33,636 nt of DNA from Dehalococcoidia bacterium. GTDB taxonomy: Bacteria; Chloroflexota; Dehalococcoidia; UBA2247; RBG-13-53-26. Position 1 is the stretch's first letter. Every line of letters begins with the position of its first letter. A program made the position numbers and the translations under genes. Below are positions 1-7,862 of the stretch, one piece after another. The stretch is taken from positions 1 through 33,636 of the forward strand of contig JAUCPZ010000286.1 in NCBI GenBank assembly GCA_030372995.1. Direction: 5' to 3'. The notes below the pieces were generated by a model, which had not been told where the DNA came from, made no database searches, and saw only the letters and a list, made by a program, of their open reading frames with translations.

Positions 1-981
1 GAAATCATGGCCGAGCGTGTGCATCTTCAGCAGCGGGAGCAACCCATCGGCATCCGGGTAGTCGTAGGCGTACGTGCCGGCTGTCAGACTGGGAGCGGCC
101 TCGGGCTCCGCCGCGATGAAACGGGTCTTCCTCTTCTTCAGTTGATCCTGCATGAAAGGGAAGGAAAGACCGGCGAAATTGCTGCCACCGCCTACGCAAC
201 CTATCACAATATCGGGTTGGACCTCAGCGCTTGCCATCTGCTTCCTGGCCTCCAGCCCGATCACGGTTTGATGAAGCAGCACGTGGTTCATGACCGTGCC
301 CAGCGAATACTTGGTGTCGGGATCGCCCGCCGCCTCCGCGACAGCCTCGCTGATGGCCAGCCCCAGGCTGCCAGGGCTGCTGGGATTCTCCGACAGCGCT
401 TTCTGCCCCGGCTTCGTCTGGGCGCTGGGGCTCGGCACCACCTCAGCACCCCATATGTCCATCATGATGCGGGCATACGGATTCTGGTCGAACCCCGCCC
501 TGGCCATGTAGATCTTGCACTTGATGCCAAAGAACTTGCACGCCATGGCCAGCGCGATTCCCCATTCTCCGGCGGCGGTGCCACTGACGACCCGCTTCAC
601 ATTGTTCTCTTTGCAGTAGTACGCCTGAGCCACAGCCGTGTTCAGTTCATGGCTCCCCGAAGGACTGACTCCCTCGTACTTGTAGTATATGCGGGCTGGA
701 GTACCTAGAGCTTCCTCGAACCGCACCGCCCGGTAGAGAGGTGACGGACGCCACAACAGGTAGATGTCCTTGACAGCATCCGGAATCTTGACGGACCGAT
801 GCTTAGTGTCCAGTTCTTGCTCTATGATTGCCTCCGGGAACAGGTCTTCCAGTTCACGGGCCCCTATGGGATAGCCTGTGCGCGGGCTGGTGGCAGGGGG
901 CAGATCAAAGGGGAGATCAGGAATGATGTTGTACCACTCGTTGGGCACGGATTTCTCATCAAGAGTGATCTTGATGTCCAT
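1..981 (-). CDS. TrpB2-like fold-type II PLP-enzyme homologue, catalytic residues missing (partial)
   Basis: The frame reads from an ATG at 979-981, preceded by a GGAGGTGAC ribosome site, to the left edge without a stop: 327 codons of a family usually about 450 long. Length, the long N-terminal extension and motifs such as YYKYEGVSPSGSH, the GGGSN phosphate loop (264-268) and MMDIWGAEVVPSPS match the TrpB2 (tryptophan synthase beta-like) group. In that family the Schiff-base lysine lies in SHK-x-N; here the motif is SHELN, so residue 112 is Glu (codon GAA, 646-648). The family ETGAGQWG loop reads SGTAAGEWG, placing Gly134 at the catalytic Glu and Glu139 at the Gln. The phosphate loop is kept, so the protein may still bind a cofactor or ligand, but ordinary beta-replacement chemistry looks impossible. 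No trpA or other trp gene is nearby. It follows the GH57 gene by 86 bases on the same strand. Fold assignment is firm; function is unknown. Confidence 0.88.
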   Translation of the reverse strand, partial: MDIKITLDEKSVPNEWYNIIPDLPFDLPPATSPRTGYPIGARELEDLFPEAIIEQELDTKHRSVKIPDAVKDIYLLWRPSPLYRAVRFEEALGTPARIYYKYEGVSPSGSHELNTAVAQAYYCKENNVKRVVSGTAAGEWGIALAMACKFFGIKCKIYMARAGFDQNPYARIMMDIWGAEVVPSPSAQTKPGQKALSENPSSPGSLGLAISEAVAEAAGDPDTKYSLGTVMNHVLLHQTVIGLEARKQMASAEVQPDIVIGCVGGGSNFAGLSFPFMQDQLKKRKTRFIAAEPEAAPSLTAGTYAYDYPDADGLLPLLKMHTLGHDF

Positions 982-1067
982 GTCACCTCCAGTGCTGTTT
1001 CTGGCTCCGCACCCTGATGCCCGATTGCCAGTTCGCCCGACCGTGGCGCGGGAACGAAGCCACCTGT

Positions 1068-2273
1068 CTAGAGAAAGGTGTCCAGGGCACGAATAAAGTT
1101 CTTGTAGACCTGCTGTATCTCCCAGATGATGCCCGAAGGCCCCAGGTTCCACCACTCCTTCGGCGTGAAGTAGGCGGAGACTTCAGCTTCCGACCCTGAG
1201 CGGCCGAACCACTGGATGAGATGGAGATTGTCCGACTGCATTAGCCACAGCGCCAGGTCCTTGACCTTCTTGTCTTTGGTCAGTTGAGCTTTGTTGTAGG
1301 CCTCCAGCATGAGATGAAAGACTGCCTGCTGGGCGGGATTTCCCAAGAAGAATTCCAGCCCTCCTTCACCGGCCCACGTGCTGGGAAAGGCCGGAAGGGG
1401 GAGTTCATGGCTGGCTTCCCGGAACCGGGCAATAGCCTCGCTGGGCGACATGGTGTTCACTCCCCGCTTGGCGAACTCGTCGGGAAGCCTCTTCATGAAG
1501 TCAAAGATGCCCGTGTCCTTGGAATGGTGTTCGCCGAAGGTCTCATAATCCCAGGCCAGCACTACGAAGTCACCCCAAGCCTGCCTTACCCAGTGAGCAT
1601 AGGCATCAGCCATCAGCGGGTACCCCCACCATCCCTTGTTGGAGAAGCGGTAGCCTACGTCATCGCTCAGTTGGTAGTGCCGCGGCAGGAGCATCAGCTT
1701 CTTCCCTTGATGATATAGGTGAGTCGGCTCCCGCCACTCCATGACCCAGGGGCGGCCATCCATAAGGGCACCGCTGAATCCGACGCTGTTCAGAGCATGG
1801 TATATGGGATCGGACATCAGCATCTCGGTGGTGTCCGTGACTTCCGGCCTCTTGCCTATGAGTCTCTCCAGGTGGTCGCGCGACCAGGCCATGCGGCTGG
1901 CGAACGCGGGCAGGTCAATGAGCGGCAAGAAGCTGTGATAGGGTTCCACATTTACCAGTTCCACGTTGGGGTGCCGCGCCAGCTTCTGAAAAAGCGAGAA
2001 CAGTTCGGCATCCCACATCTCCGCCTGCCGCAATGCTGACAAGGAGAAGCCGATGGAGAACTTCAGACCCTCGTCGGCAAACCCGAGGAACATCTCTGTA
2101 GCGGGGTAGTAGCACCAGGTAGCCACCTTGTGGAAGTAACGCTCATTCATCGCCTCGTCGAAGAGGCACTGCTCAATGTCTGCTGGCCGCGCGCCTTTTT
2201 GTATGGGTTCCGCAGGGAGCTTCAGCCGCCGTGGTTGATGCACGACAGCATACATGATGACCTGCTCGGCCAT
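1068..2273 (-). CDS. Glycoside hydrolase family 57 protein (alpha-amylase / glucanotransferase type)
   Basis: A 401-residue protein with the conserved regions of GH57 in order: HQP at 12-14, the nucleophile region TDTTEM with Glu150, and WDYETFGEHH with Asp242 as candidate acid/base. GH57 enzymes are retaining alpha-glucan hydrolases, branching enzymes or 4-alpha-glucanotransferases. This one is at the short end of the family, like archaeal-type cytoplasmic alpha-amylases, and has no signal peptide, so it should act inside the cell. Its ATG directly follows the stop codon of the upstream glycosyltransferase (TAG then ATG, no gap), which implies translational coupling and a joint role in alpha-glucan or glycogen turnover. 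Exact specificity cannot be read from sequence. Confidence 0.88.
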   Translation of the reverse strand: MAEQVIMYAVVHQPRRLKLPAEPIQKGARPADIEQCLFDEAMNERYFHKVATWCYYPATEMFLGFADEGLKFSIGFSLSALRQAEMWDAELFSLFQKLARHPNVELVNVEPYHSFLPLIDLPAFASRMAWSRDHLERLIGKRPEVTDTTEMLMSDPIYHALNSVGFSGALMDGRPWVMEWREPTHLYHQGKKLMLLPRHYQLSDDVGYRFSNKGWWGYPLMADAYAHWVRQAWGDFVVLAWDYETFGEHHSKDTGIFDFMKRLPDEFAKRGVNTMSPSEAIARFREASHELPLPAFPSTWAGEGGLEFFLGNPAQQAVFHLMLEAYNKAQLTKDKKVKDLALWLMQSDNLHLIQWFGRSGSEAEVSAYFTPKEWWNLGPSGIIWEIQQVYKNFIRALDTFL

Positions 2274-3668
2274 CTAGCGGCTCTCCTGGCAACCTTTGGC
2301 AGTCTTCGGCCCAGTGGGGAGAAGCTCCGGGGGCAGCTTCGACGGATGGAAATGCTCTTCCACCGGCTCGGGCTCTCCACGCAGCGCGCCCTGGATTCTG
2401 GCCTGATTCTCCAGCTTGGCGATGAGATTCAGGACCGCCGTTTCCCACGTATAGTAACGGGCAGTAGCTCTGGCAGCGCGGCGCATGCGGCTGCCTTCTT
2501 CAGGGTAGTCCTGAATGTACATTACATGCCCCACTATCTCCATCGGATCGGCGGTTTCCAGGACAAAGGCGTTGACGAACGGGATGGCATAGTCTTCTCC
2601 CGTTGACCCCGTGAATACGATACCGCCCGCAGCCATGGCCTCCAGACCGACGAGCCCGAACGGCTCGCGCCCGCTGTTCGCCAGGACGCCATCCACGGCG
2701 TTGTACACCACCTGCAGAAAAGGAGTAGGCAACTGGAACTTGATTTCAATAATGTCGGCGGGAGCGGCAGCACGGATAGCGGCGAGATACGCCTCCGTGG
2801 AATTCTCCCTGGCCCAGGCCTCTCTCACGGTTAGACCCAGTTGGCGCGCGCTCTCCATCACTTCACCACGGTGCGGTTCCATGCCACCCCTGGCTAGGAG
2901 CGTTGTGCGACAGCCCCGCTCCTTCAGCTTGGCCGTTGCCTGCACTGCCTGATGCCATCTCTTGTCCGGATCCCACCGTGCTACTTTGCAGAGGATGATC
3001 TCGGCGCCGGCTGCTTTCCTGACCTCCTGCGCCAGGCCACTGTCTATGTCGCCGAGCAGGCTCTTGGGTATGCCGTTGGGAATGACTAAGGGGTTAACTC
3101 CGTACTCCCACATTATGTGTTTCATGTAGCGGCTGACGGTGGTGATCGTGGTGGTATAGCTCAGCCTGCCCCAATTGATGCGGTGGAATGAGAAGGTATT
3201 GTTTGCGTTCCAGAACAGCACCGCATTGTTCCTCAGGCCGTGCTGGTAGAGAACGTCACTCACCCGGCACATCACCTCTGCCGTATGCCACTCCTCTCCC
3301 AGGACAACCACCAGCTTGTCCTCTGCAACGGCCGGCTTCACAATGTGCTCCATCACGTAGTAAGGGATGGATTCGTTGTAGTCGCGGAGCTTTTCCTCCT
3401 CGCCGTCATAGACGCCGTTGGGATGGTATCTGCTGATCCACTGACACCAGCGATGCAGGATCAGCTTGCCCCGCTCCCTCTCTTCCTCGCCTGGCAGATC
3501 GGGGTCGCCGATGAAGAACATGTGTGTCGTGAAACCTTTGCGGGCCAGCGTCGCAGACAGATTATCCACGCGGACGCCGAGACCGCCGGCTGTAGAATAA
3601 CCATCAGGACCCTCGAAGCAGAGCACAACGAAGATCGTGTTCCTGGGCGTGATGCTCTTCTGTCTCAT
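2274..3668 (-). CDS. Glycosyltransferase, GT-B fold, glycogen synthase / GT4-like
   Basis: A 464-residue GT-B protein. The N-terminal domain has a glycine loop STAGGLG (25-31), the position of the KxGGLG nucleotide-sugar loop of glycogen and starch synthases. The C-terminal domain has KVARWDPDKRW (228-238), with the Arg and Lys that contact the donor diphosphate, and the retaining E-x7-E motif REPFGLVGLE with Glu335 and Glu343. It is a likely NDP-glucose-dependent alpha-glucan synthase or related retaining transferase acting in the cytoplasm. It leads an operon with the GH57 gene, a partnership seen in other bacteria. The start ATG lies about 23 bases below a good promoter; the Shine-Dalgarno site is weak. 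The C-terminal tail after residue 430 is Pro/Glu-rich and probably disordered. Confidence 0.85.
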   Translation of the reverse strand: MRQKSITPRNTIFVVLCFEGPDGYSTAGGLGVRVDNLSATLARKGFTTHMFFIGDPDLPGEEERERGKLILHRWCQWISRYHPNGVYDGEEEKLRDYNESIPYYVMEHIVKPAVAEDKLVVVLGEEWHTAEVMCRVSDVLYQHGLRNNAVLFWNANNTFSFHRINWGRLSYTTTITTVSRYMKHIMWEYGVNPLVIPNGIPKSLLGDIDSGLAQEVRKAAGAEIILCKVARWDPDKRWHQAVQATAKLKERGCRTTLLARGGMEPHRGEVMESARQLGLTVREAWARENSTEAYLAAIRAAAPADIIEIKFQLPTPFLQVVYNAVDGVLANSGREPFGLVGLEAMAAGGIVFTGSTGEDYAIPFVNAFVLETADPMEIVGHVMYIQDYPEEGSRMRRAARATARYYTWETAVLNLIAKLENQARIQGALRGEPEPVEEHFHPSKLPPELLPTGPKTAKGCQESR

Positions 3669-3697
3669 AACAGCTTCAACTGGACTTCGCTAATTGC

Positions 3698-3726
3698 ATT
3701 CTAACATGCAGCTCTGGGGCACACAA
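3698..3726 (-). promoter_or_regulatory. Sigma70-like promoter for the glycosyltransferase-GH57 operon
   Basis: On the minus strand a -35 like TTGTGT (3721-3726) is followed after 17 bases by TAGAAT (3698-3703) preceded by TGT, an extended -10. Transcription would begin near 3691, giving a leader of roughly 23 bases before the ATG at 3668. The -10 matches consensus at five of six positions; the -35 is poor. Confidence 0.5.
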
Positions 3727-3737
3727 TAGACCCTCAA

Positions 3738-3751
3738 CCTTGATTCCAAGG
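3738..3751. promoter_or_regulatory. Short dyad next to the glycosyltransferase promoter
   Basis: CCTTG-ATTC-CAAGG is a perfect 5-base inverted repeat lying about 50-60 bases upstream of the inferred start of the minus-strand transcript. Its position suits an activator or repressor site, but a dyad this short can occur by chance. Confidence 0.2.
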
Positions 3752-3913
3752 ATGAACACAAGCGATTGGCGCGACTTCGGAGCCGGCTGCACTTCGGAAT
3801 TCTCGATGGGCGGGGCTGAGTGGCCAGATCATCCCGTTTGAGCTACACTTACATTCGGCATGGTGCTCAGAAACGGGGCCGGGAGCGGGGGTCCCCAGCG
3901 CCTCGCGTTGCGC

Positions 3914-3919
3914 TATAAT
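3914..3919 (+). promoter_or_regulatory. Consensus -10 box ahead of the small membrane protein gene
   Basis: A perfect TATAAT lies 81 bases before the ATG at 4000 in the divergent gap. No good -35 lies 16-18 bases upstream, so the promoter may be weak or activator dependent. The leader it would make contains the hairpin at 3951-3971. Confidence 0.35.
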
Positions 3920-3950
3920 CTATCGATCTTGTCACCAAGGGACGGTCAGG

Positions 3951-3971
3951 CTGGCGCCCCACGCGCGCCAG
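3951..3971 (+). other. Leader hairpin
   Basis: CTGGCGC and GCGCCAG form a perfect 7-base stem with a 7-base loop in the inferred 5' leader of the membrane protein gene, ending 16 bases before the ribosome site. There is no T-run, so it is not an intrinsic terminator. It could affect message stability or ribosome access. Confidence 0.35.
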
Positions 3972-3999
3972 CGGACTGCCGCTGTCTAGGAGATAGAGG

Positions 4000-4344
4000 A
4001 TGATGCGGCGCAGCCGGCGTCTGCGGAGCCGGAGAGAACGCGACGAAGCCATACTGCGCTTCAGAAGGTCACTGCTCAACTGGATGGCAGTGGGCTGCGG
4101 GGCATTCTTCCTGGGGCTGTTGGGAGGAGGGGCGGGAGCCTTGTGGAGTCTGGCACTGGACTTGGGCGCCGGTGTCGGAATGTTGTACGGCTGGCTCGTA
4201 GCATTCATTCTGGGCCTCGTGATGATCCCTCTGAACAACCGCATAGGTACAACGCTCCCCTTGGGCTGCATTTCCATTGCGCTGCTGCTATTCCTGGCCT
4301 TGCTGGGAGCGCTCTTCTGGCTCGTGGGCGCTGCCGTCCGCTAG
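4000..4344 (+). CDS. Small hydrophobic membrane protein, unknown function
   Basis: A 114-residue protein with a very basic N-terminus (RRSRRLRSRRERDE) followed by three predicted membrane helices, roughly residues 28-50, 60-77 and 86-110, rich in Gly, Ala and Leu. The arginine-rich start suggests the N-terminus stays inside. AGGAGATAGAGG precedes a double ATG; the second ATG (4003) is equally possible. I do not recognise a family. It stands between the divergent glycosyltransferase promoter and the M20 peptidase, 129 bases before the latter, and could share a transcript with it. The membrane character and ribosome site make it likely to be real. Confidence 0.65.
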   Translation: MMRRSRRLRSRRERDEAILRFRRSLLNWMAVGCGAFFLGLLGGGAGALWSLALDLGAGVGMLYGWLVAFILGLVMIPLNNRIGTTLPLGCISIALLLFLALLGALFWLVGAAVR

Positions 4345-4473
4345 ACGAACCCGAGCCCTCGGGGGCAAGCGTCGCCGATCCAACGCAACTGGGTTGTCGG
4401 GTCTCCCCAGAAGCACTACACTAGGAAGCGGCATGCACCATCCCGGTCGCCGGCAAGGCAGGGGAGGCTAACG

Positions 4474-5640
4474 ATGGACTACGTTCAGGTATTGAAGGAC
4501 CTGATATCATTGGACACCTCCATCGCCCCGGACCTGGATCCCAGTGCGAACTACGCCAGAACCGTCGACTACCTGGAGCCCCTATTCAAGGAGGTGGGTT
4601 TCCACACACAGAGGGTCCTGATCCCACCCGAGCACGCAGAAGGCAAGAGTGGTAGAGTCAACCTCCTAGCCCACCGCAGAAGCCAGGGGCTGCCACGGCT
4701 TCTCTTCTACACCCACATCGATGTCGTTCCCGCCCAGGGGTGGGATGCTTTCACTCCGAGGGTCGAAGACGGCAAGATCTACGGCCGGGGCGCCGCCGAC
4801 ATGAAGGGTGGGATCGCAGCGCTCCTCCTGGGACTGGAAATGGCCAAGGACAAACCCTGGAGATTTGACACCTCTGCCATGGTGACGACCGACGAAGAGA
4901 TCACGCAGGCCAGCCAGATCCGCTACCTGCGGCAGTTCCTGGAACCGACACAGGGGGCCTATTTCTTCAGCCTGGACACTAGCTTTGGCTACGTACAGAT
5001 TGCCGCGCTGGGCTGCATCCACGTAGACATAAAGGTGAAGGGCAGGTCCGTGCATTCGGGGATGTCGCACCTTGGCGAGAATGCAGTGGAGAAGGCCGCT
5101 CCGGTGCTTGATGCTCTACTTGAACTGAAGAAGAAGGTCACCCGCAGGAGATCAAAGGTCCCTGTTCATCCGGCAACTGGTCTGAAGGTGATGGAGCCAC
5201 GCCTGAACATCAACATGATCCACGGCGGCCTGAAGGTCAACATCGTACCGGACGAGTGCGTGATCACGGTGGACCGGAGGCTCATCCCGGAAGAGAACCT
5301 TGCTGAAGCCGAGAAGGAGTTGATGGATACCCTGTCTTCGGTCAAGGGGGTGCAATGGGAGATATCGAGCATCCACAGAAACGCGACCGTGCCGCCTCTC
5401 CATGATCCGATCACCGATCAACTCGCGGATATATTGAAGCAGGTGACCGGGCAGACAGGACAATACGGCGAGATGGGATCGGGGGACTTCGGCCCCATAG
5501 TGGCTCTCGAGTGGGGTGCGAAGCTCTTCGGCTTGGGTACTATTCGTGCCGACTGCCACATCCACGGGAAAGACGAGTTCGTGTATCAAAGGGACATCGA
5601 GGATCTGGCGCTGGTGATCTCGCGGTTTGTTACGGCATGA
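4474..5640 (+). CDS. M20 family metallopeptidase / deacylase (ArgE-DapE-carboxypeptidase type)
   Basis: A 388-residue di-zinc hydrolase. It carries the M20 signature: THIDVVP with metal His81 and Asp83, GRGAADMKGG with bridging Asp109, TTDEE with general base and metal Glu141-142, SLDTS with a likely ligand at Asp168, and a C-terminal HIHGKDEF with the last metal His. The middle section from about 175 to 290 is the dimerisation lid (GRSVHSG). The family includes acetylornithine deacetylase, succinyl-diaminopimelate desuccinylase and CPG2-type carboxypeptidases; nothing here picks one, and no arg or dap gene is adjacent. GGGGAGG lies a few bases before the ATG. It is probably cytoplasmic because there is no signal peptide. 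Confidence 0.9.
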   Translation: MDYVQVLKDLISLDTSIAPDLDPSANYARTVDYLEPLFKEVGFHTQRVLIPPEHAEGKSGRVNLLAHRRSQGLPRLLFYTHIDVVPAQGWDAFTPRVEDGKIYGRGAADMKGGIAALLLGLEMAKDKPWRFDTSAMVTTDEEITQASQIRYLRQFLEPTQGAYFFSLDTSFGYVQIAALGCIHVDIKVKGRSVHSGMSHLGENAVEKAAPVLDALLELKKKVTRRRSKVPVHPATGLKVMEPRLNINMIHGGLKVNIVPDECVITVDRRLIPEENLAEAEKELMDTLSSVKGVQWEISSIHRNATVPPLHDPITDQLADILKQVTGQTGQYGEMGSGDFGPIVALEWGAKLFGLGTIRADCHIHGKDEFVYQRDIEDLALVISRFVTA

Positions 5641-5743
5641 CATCGGAGCACACGGCGGGCGTCCATGCCGATCCGGAAGATGTCCCGGGGGCTACTCTAC
5701 ATCGCCCAAGCTGAAGACCCTGCAGCTTCACCTCCGCACCGGC

Positions 5744-6898
5744 CTATCTTGGAAGATCAAGGCCCCTGGTCGCGATGATGTTTCTCATCACCTCTGAGGT
5801 GCCACCGGCAATGGTATTCAGCAGCGTCTCGCGGCTGAGGTGTTCCACGATTCCGTCCATGGGAGCCCCTTTGCTGCCGTGCTGGAGCTGGCCGGACAGC
5901 CCCAGGATCTCCATTCCCCAGCCCGCCACGCGCTGCGACAGTTCGCTCGTGAAGAGTTTGGAAGCTGCCGCCTCATAGTTGGCCACGATCCGCTTCGTCT
6001 GCATCGACGCCAGCCGGTAGCTATGCAGCCTGGCTATCTCGATCTCCGTAGCGATCTGCCCGATCCTCTGGCGCACCAGCCTGTCGTTGCGCAAGGACGG
6101 CTGCGACTTGACATAATCCACGAGATGCTGGAAATTCCTGGTCAGCGTCCCAACCGTTAGCACGCGCTCAAACTCCAGGGCGCTGACAGTGTAGATGAAG
6201 CCTTTGTTCTTTTCTCCCACCAAGCAGTCCTTGGGCACGACCACGTTGTCGTAGAAGACCTCATTGGTCCGGATCCCGTCCAGTCCATAGAGAGGACGGA
6301 GTGTGATGCCTGGTGTCTTCATATCGACAATGAAGAGCGATATCCCGCGGTGCTTTGGTGCGCTCGGATCGGTCCGGGCCACAATCCAGTGATACTGGGC
6401 GAAGTGACACCGCGTGTTGAACACTTTCTGTCCGTTGAAGAGGAAGTAATCACCTTTGTCCTCGGCCCGCATCTGCAGGCTGGCCAGGTCGGAACCAGCC
6501 TGCGGTTCGGTATAGCCGATCGCGAATTCGATCTCGCCCCTCGCGATCCGGGGCAGATATTCCTTCTTCTGTTTCTCTGAACCGTACTGGATGATCGTCG
6601 GCCCCGCGATGTTCGCCCCCACCATGAGGGCCTCAGGCTTCAGTGCGCCGGTATAGTCGATTTCCTCGTGAATGATGAAGCGGTAAACGGGCGGCAGGCC
6701 AAGCCCGCCGTACTCCTTCGGCCACGTAGGCGTCAGCCACTTTCGGCTGCCCAGCGCCTGCACGAACTTCCAGGTATGCGGACCCCAGCCCTGTCCGGAA
6801 TCCGCCTCGGCGATTACCTCGGGAGTGGCGATTTCCTTCAGGAAAGCCCGCACTTCCTGGCGGAAGGCCTCTTCTTCTTTGGAAAAGCCGAATTCCAT
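5744..6898 (-). CDS. Acyl-CoA dehydrogenase family flavoprotein
   Basis: A 384-residue FAD-dependent acyl-CoA dehydrogenase with the usual order: N-terminal helical domain, middle beta domain (AIGYTEPQAGSDLASL flavin/substrate strand) and C-terminal helical domain ending IAGGTSEVMRN. The start is taken at 6898 because GAGAGGAGA lies six bases upstream; the frame stays open 53 codons further but that stretch spans the promoter. In medium- and short-chain members the catalytic Glu sits in YEGTSE near the C-terminus; here the position is Gly365. That Gly is common in FadE-type enzymes that work as heterodimers or use another base. It would introduce an alpha-beta double bond into an acyl-CoA and pass electrons to ETF. 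No etf gene is in view. It diverges from birA. Confidence 0.92.
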   Translation of the reverse strand: MEFGFSKEEEAFRQEVRAFLKEIATPEVIAEADSGQGWGPHTWKFVQALGSRKWLTPTWPKEYGGLGLPPVYRFIIHEEIDYTGALKPEALMVGANIAGPTIIQYGSEKQKKEYLPRIARGEIEFAIGYTEPQAGSDLASLQMRAEDKGDYFLFNGQKVFNTRCHFAQYHWIVARTDPSAPKHRGISLFIVDMKTPGITLRPLYGLDGIRTNEVFYDNVVVPKDCLVGEKNKGFIYTVSALEFERVLTVGTLTRNFQHLVDYVKSQPSLRNDRLVRQRIGQIATEIEIARLHSYRLASMQTKRIVANYEAAASKLFTSELSQRVAGWGMEILGLSGQLQHGSKGAPMDGIVEHLSRETLLNTIAGGTSEVMRNIIATRGLDLPR

Positions 6899-6938
6899 AG
6901 ATGTCTCCTCTCGCAGAACAGCCGAAACCCGAGTATCG

Positions 6939-6967
6939 ATTCTAACGAATTCGACGAAGGGGCGCAA
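6939..6967 (-). promoter_or_regulatory. Promoter of the acyl-CoA dehydrogenase gene
   Basis: On the minus strand TTGCGC (6962-6967), a 17-base spacer and TAGAAT (6939-6944) fit a sigma70-type promoter. Transcription would start near 6932, leaving a leader of about 34 bases that includes the GAGAGGAGA ribosome site. Confidence 0.55.
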
Positions 6968-7017
6968 ACCTCCTCTGTGCGGGCCTGAGCACACGTGGGA
7001 CGCAGTGGCCCTGAGCG

Positions 7018-7047
7018 TTGACAATGCGAAGCCATCAACCATAGAAT
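7018..7047 (+). promoter_or_regulatory. Promoter of birA
   Basis: A perfect -35 TTGACA (7018-7023) is followed after 18 bases by TAGAAT (7042-7047). Transcription would start near 7054, about 24 bases before the ATG. It is the best match to consensus in this divergent gap and lies back to back with the acyl-CoA dehydrogenase promoter. Confidence 0.65.
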
Positions 7048-7077
7048 CGGTCCACACCGAGGGCAGGGACGCACACG

Positions 7078-7824
7078 ATGGAACTCACTCTCCATGACCT
7101 GAACACCAGCATCGTTGGCCGCCGCATAGTCCATTACCGCACTCTTCCCTCGAGCATGGATGCCGCCAGGAAGCTGGCCAGCGATGGCGCCCCGGAGGGA
7201 ACGGTCGTCCTCTGTGACGAACAAACGGAAGGCAGAGGCAGACAAGGGCGCAAGTGGTTCGCCTCTCCTTCGAGCAGTATCCTCATGTCAGTCGTGTTCC
7301 GGCCAACCACCCGCCAGTTGCCTCAACTGAACATGCTGGGCTCGCTTTCCATCGTCAACACCATTGAGAAGGTCTCCGGGATGCGGTCGTCTATCAAGTG
7401 GCCCAACGACGTCCTCATCTCCGGCAGGAAGGTAGCCGGCATATTGATGGAGAGTGTCCTGCAAGGGCAGGCGCTGCAGGCAGCGATCCTCGGCGTGGGA
7501 CTGAACATCAGCCTCGATGTTTCTTCATACCCCGAGATCTCATCCATAGCCACGAGCCTTGCGGCCGAAGCCGGGAGGAGATTTGAGCGCAGCGATGTCC
7601 TGCGCACGCTGCTACAGGAAATGGACGCGCTTTATCTGGCAATCAAGCGAGGCGAGGAGGTCTACAGCCTGTGGCTCCGCCACGTCGAGACAGTGGGCCA
7701 AATAGTGCGCATCACATCAGGGCGATCTGAGGAAGAAGGGCTGGCAGAGTCGGTGAACCCTGATGGCAGCCTCGTCCTGCGCCGCGCGGACGGGAGCCGG
7801 GTCACCATTGCGACAGGAGAATAG
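7078..7824 (+). CDS. birA: Biotin--[acetyl-CoA carboxylase] ligase, single-function type
   Basis: A 248-residue biotin protein ligase that makes biotinyl-AMP and attaches biotin to a carboxyl carrier protein. The biotin/ATP loop GRGRQGRKW (52-60), the KWPNDVLI motif (107-114) with the following GRKVAGIL lysine, and the LGVGLN strand are intact, and a C-terminal SH3-like domain follows from about residue 200. There is no N-terminal winged-helix domain, so unlike E. coli BirA it should not bind DNA. It probably serves acetyl-, propionyl- or similar CoA carboxylases encoded elsewhere. The nitroreductase gene follows 38 bases later on the same strand. Confidence 0.95.
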   Translation: MELTLHDLNTSIVGRRIVHYRTLPSSMDAARKLASDGAPEGTVVLCDEQTEGRGRQGRKWFASPSSSILMSVVFRPTTRQLPQLNMLGSLSIVNTIEKVSGMRSSIKWPNDVLISGRKVAGILMESVLQGQALQAAILGVGLNISLDVSSYPEISSIATSLAAEAGRRFERSDVLRTLLQEMDALYLAIKRGEEVYSLWLRHVETVGQIVRITSGRSEEEGLAESVNPDGSLVLRRADGSRVTIATGE

Positions 7825-7862
7825 AAAGGGCATGGCAGCCCTTGGAGGGAAGGAGAATCACC

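Noticed and set aside
7..708. Plus-strand open frame of 233 codons over the TrpB2-like gene
   Set aside because: It lies antisense to a frame with clear family motifs and its own translation shows no recognisable domain.
6899..7057. N-terminal extension of the acyl-CoA dehydrogenase to an upstream ATG at 7057
   Set aside because: The extension overlaps the promoter and the birA leader; the inner ATG at 6898 has a strong ribosome site and gives the normal family N-terminus.
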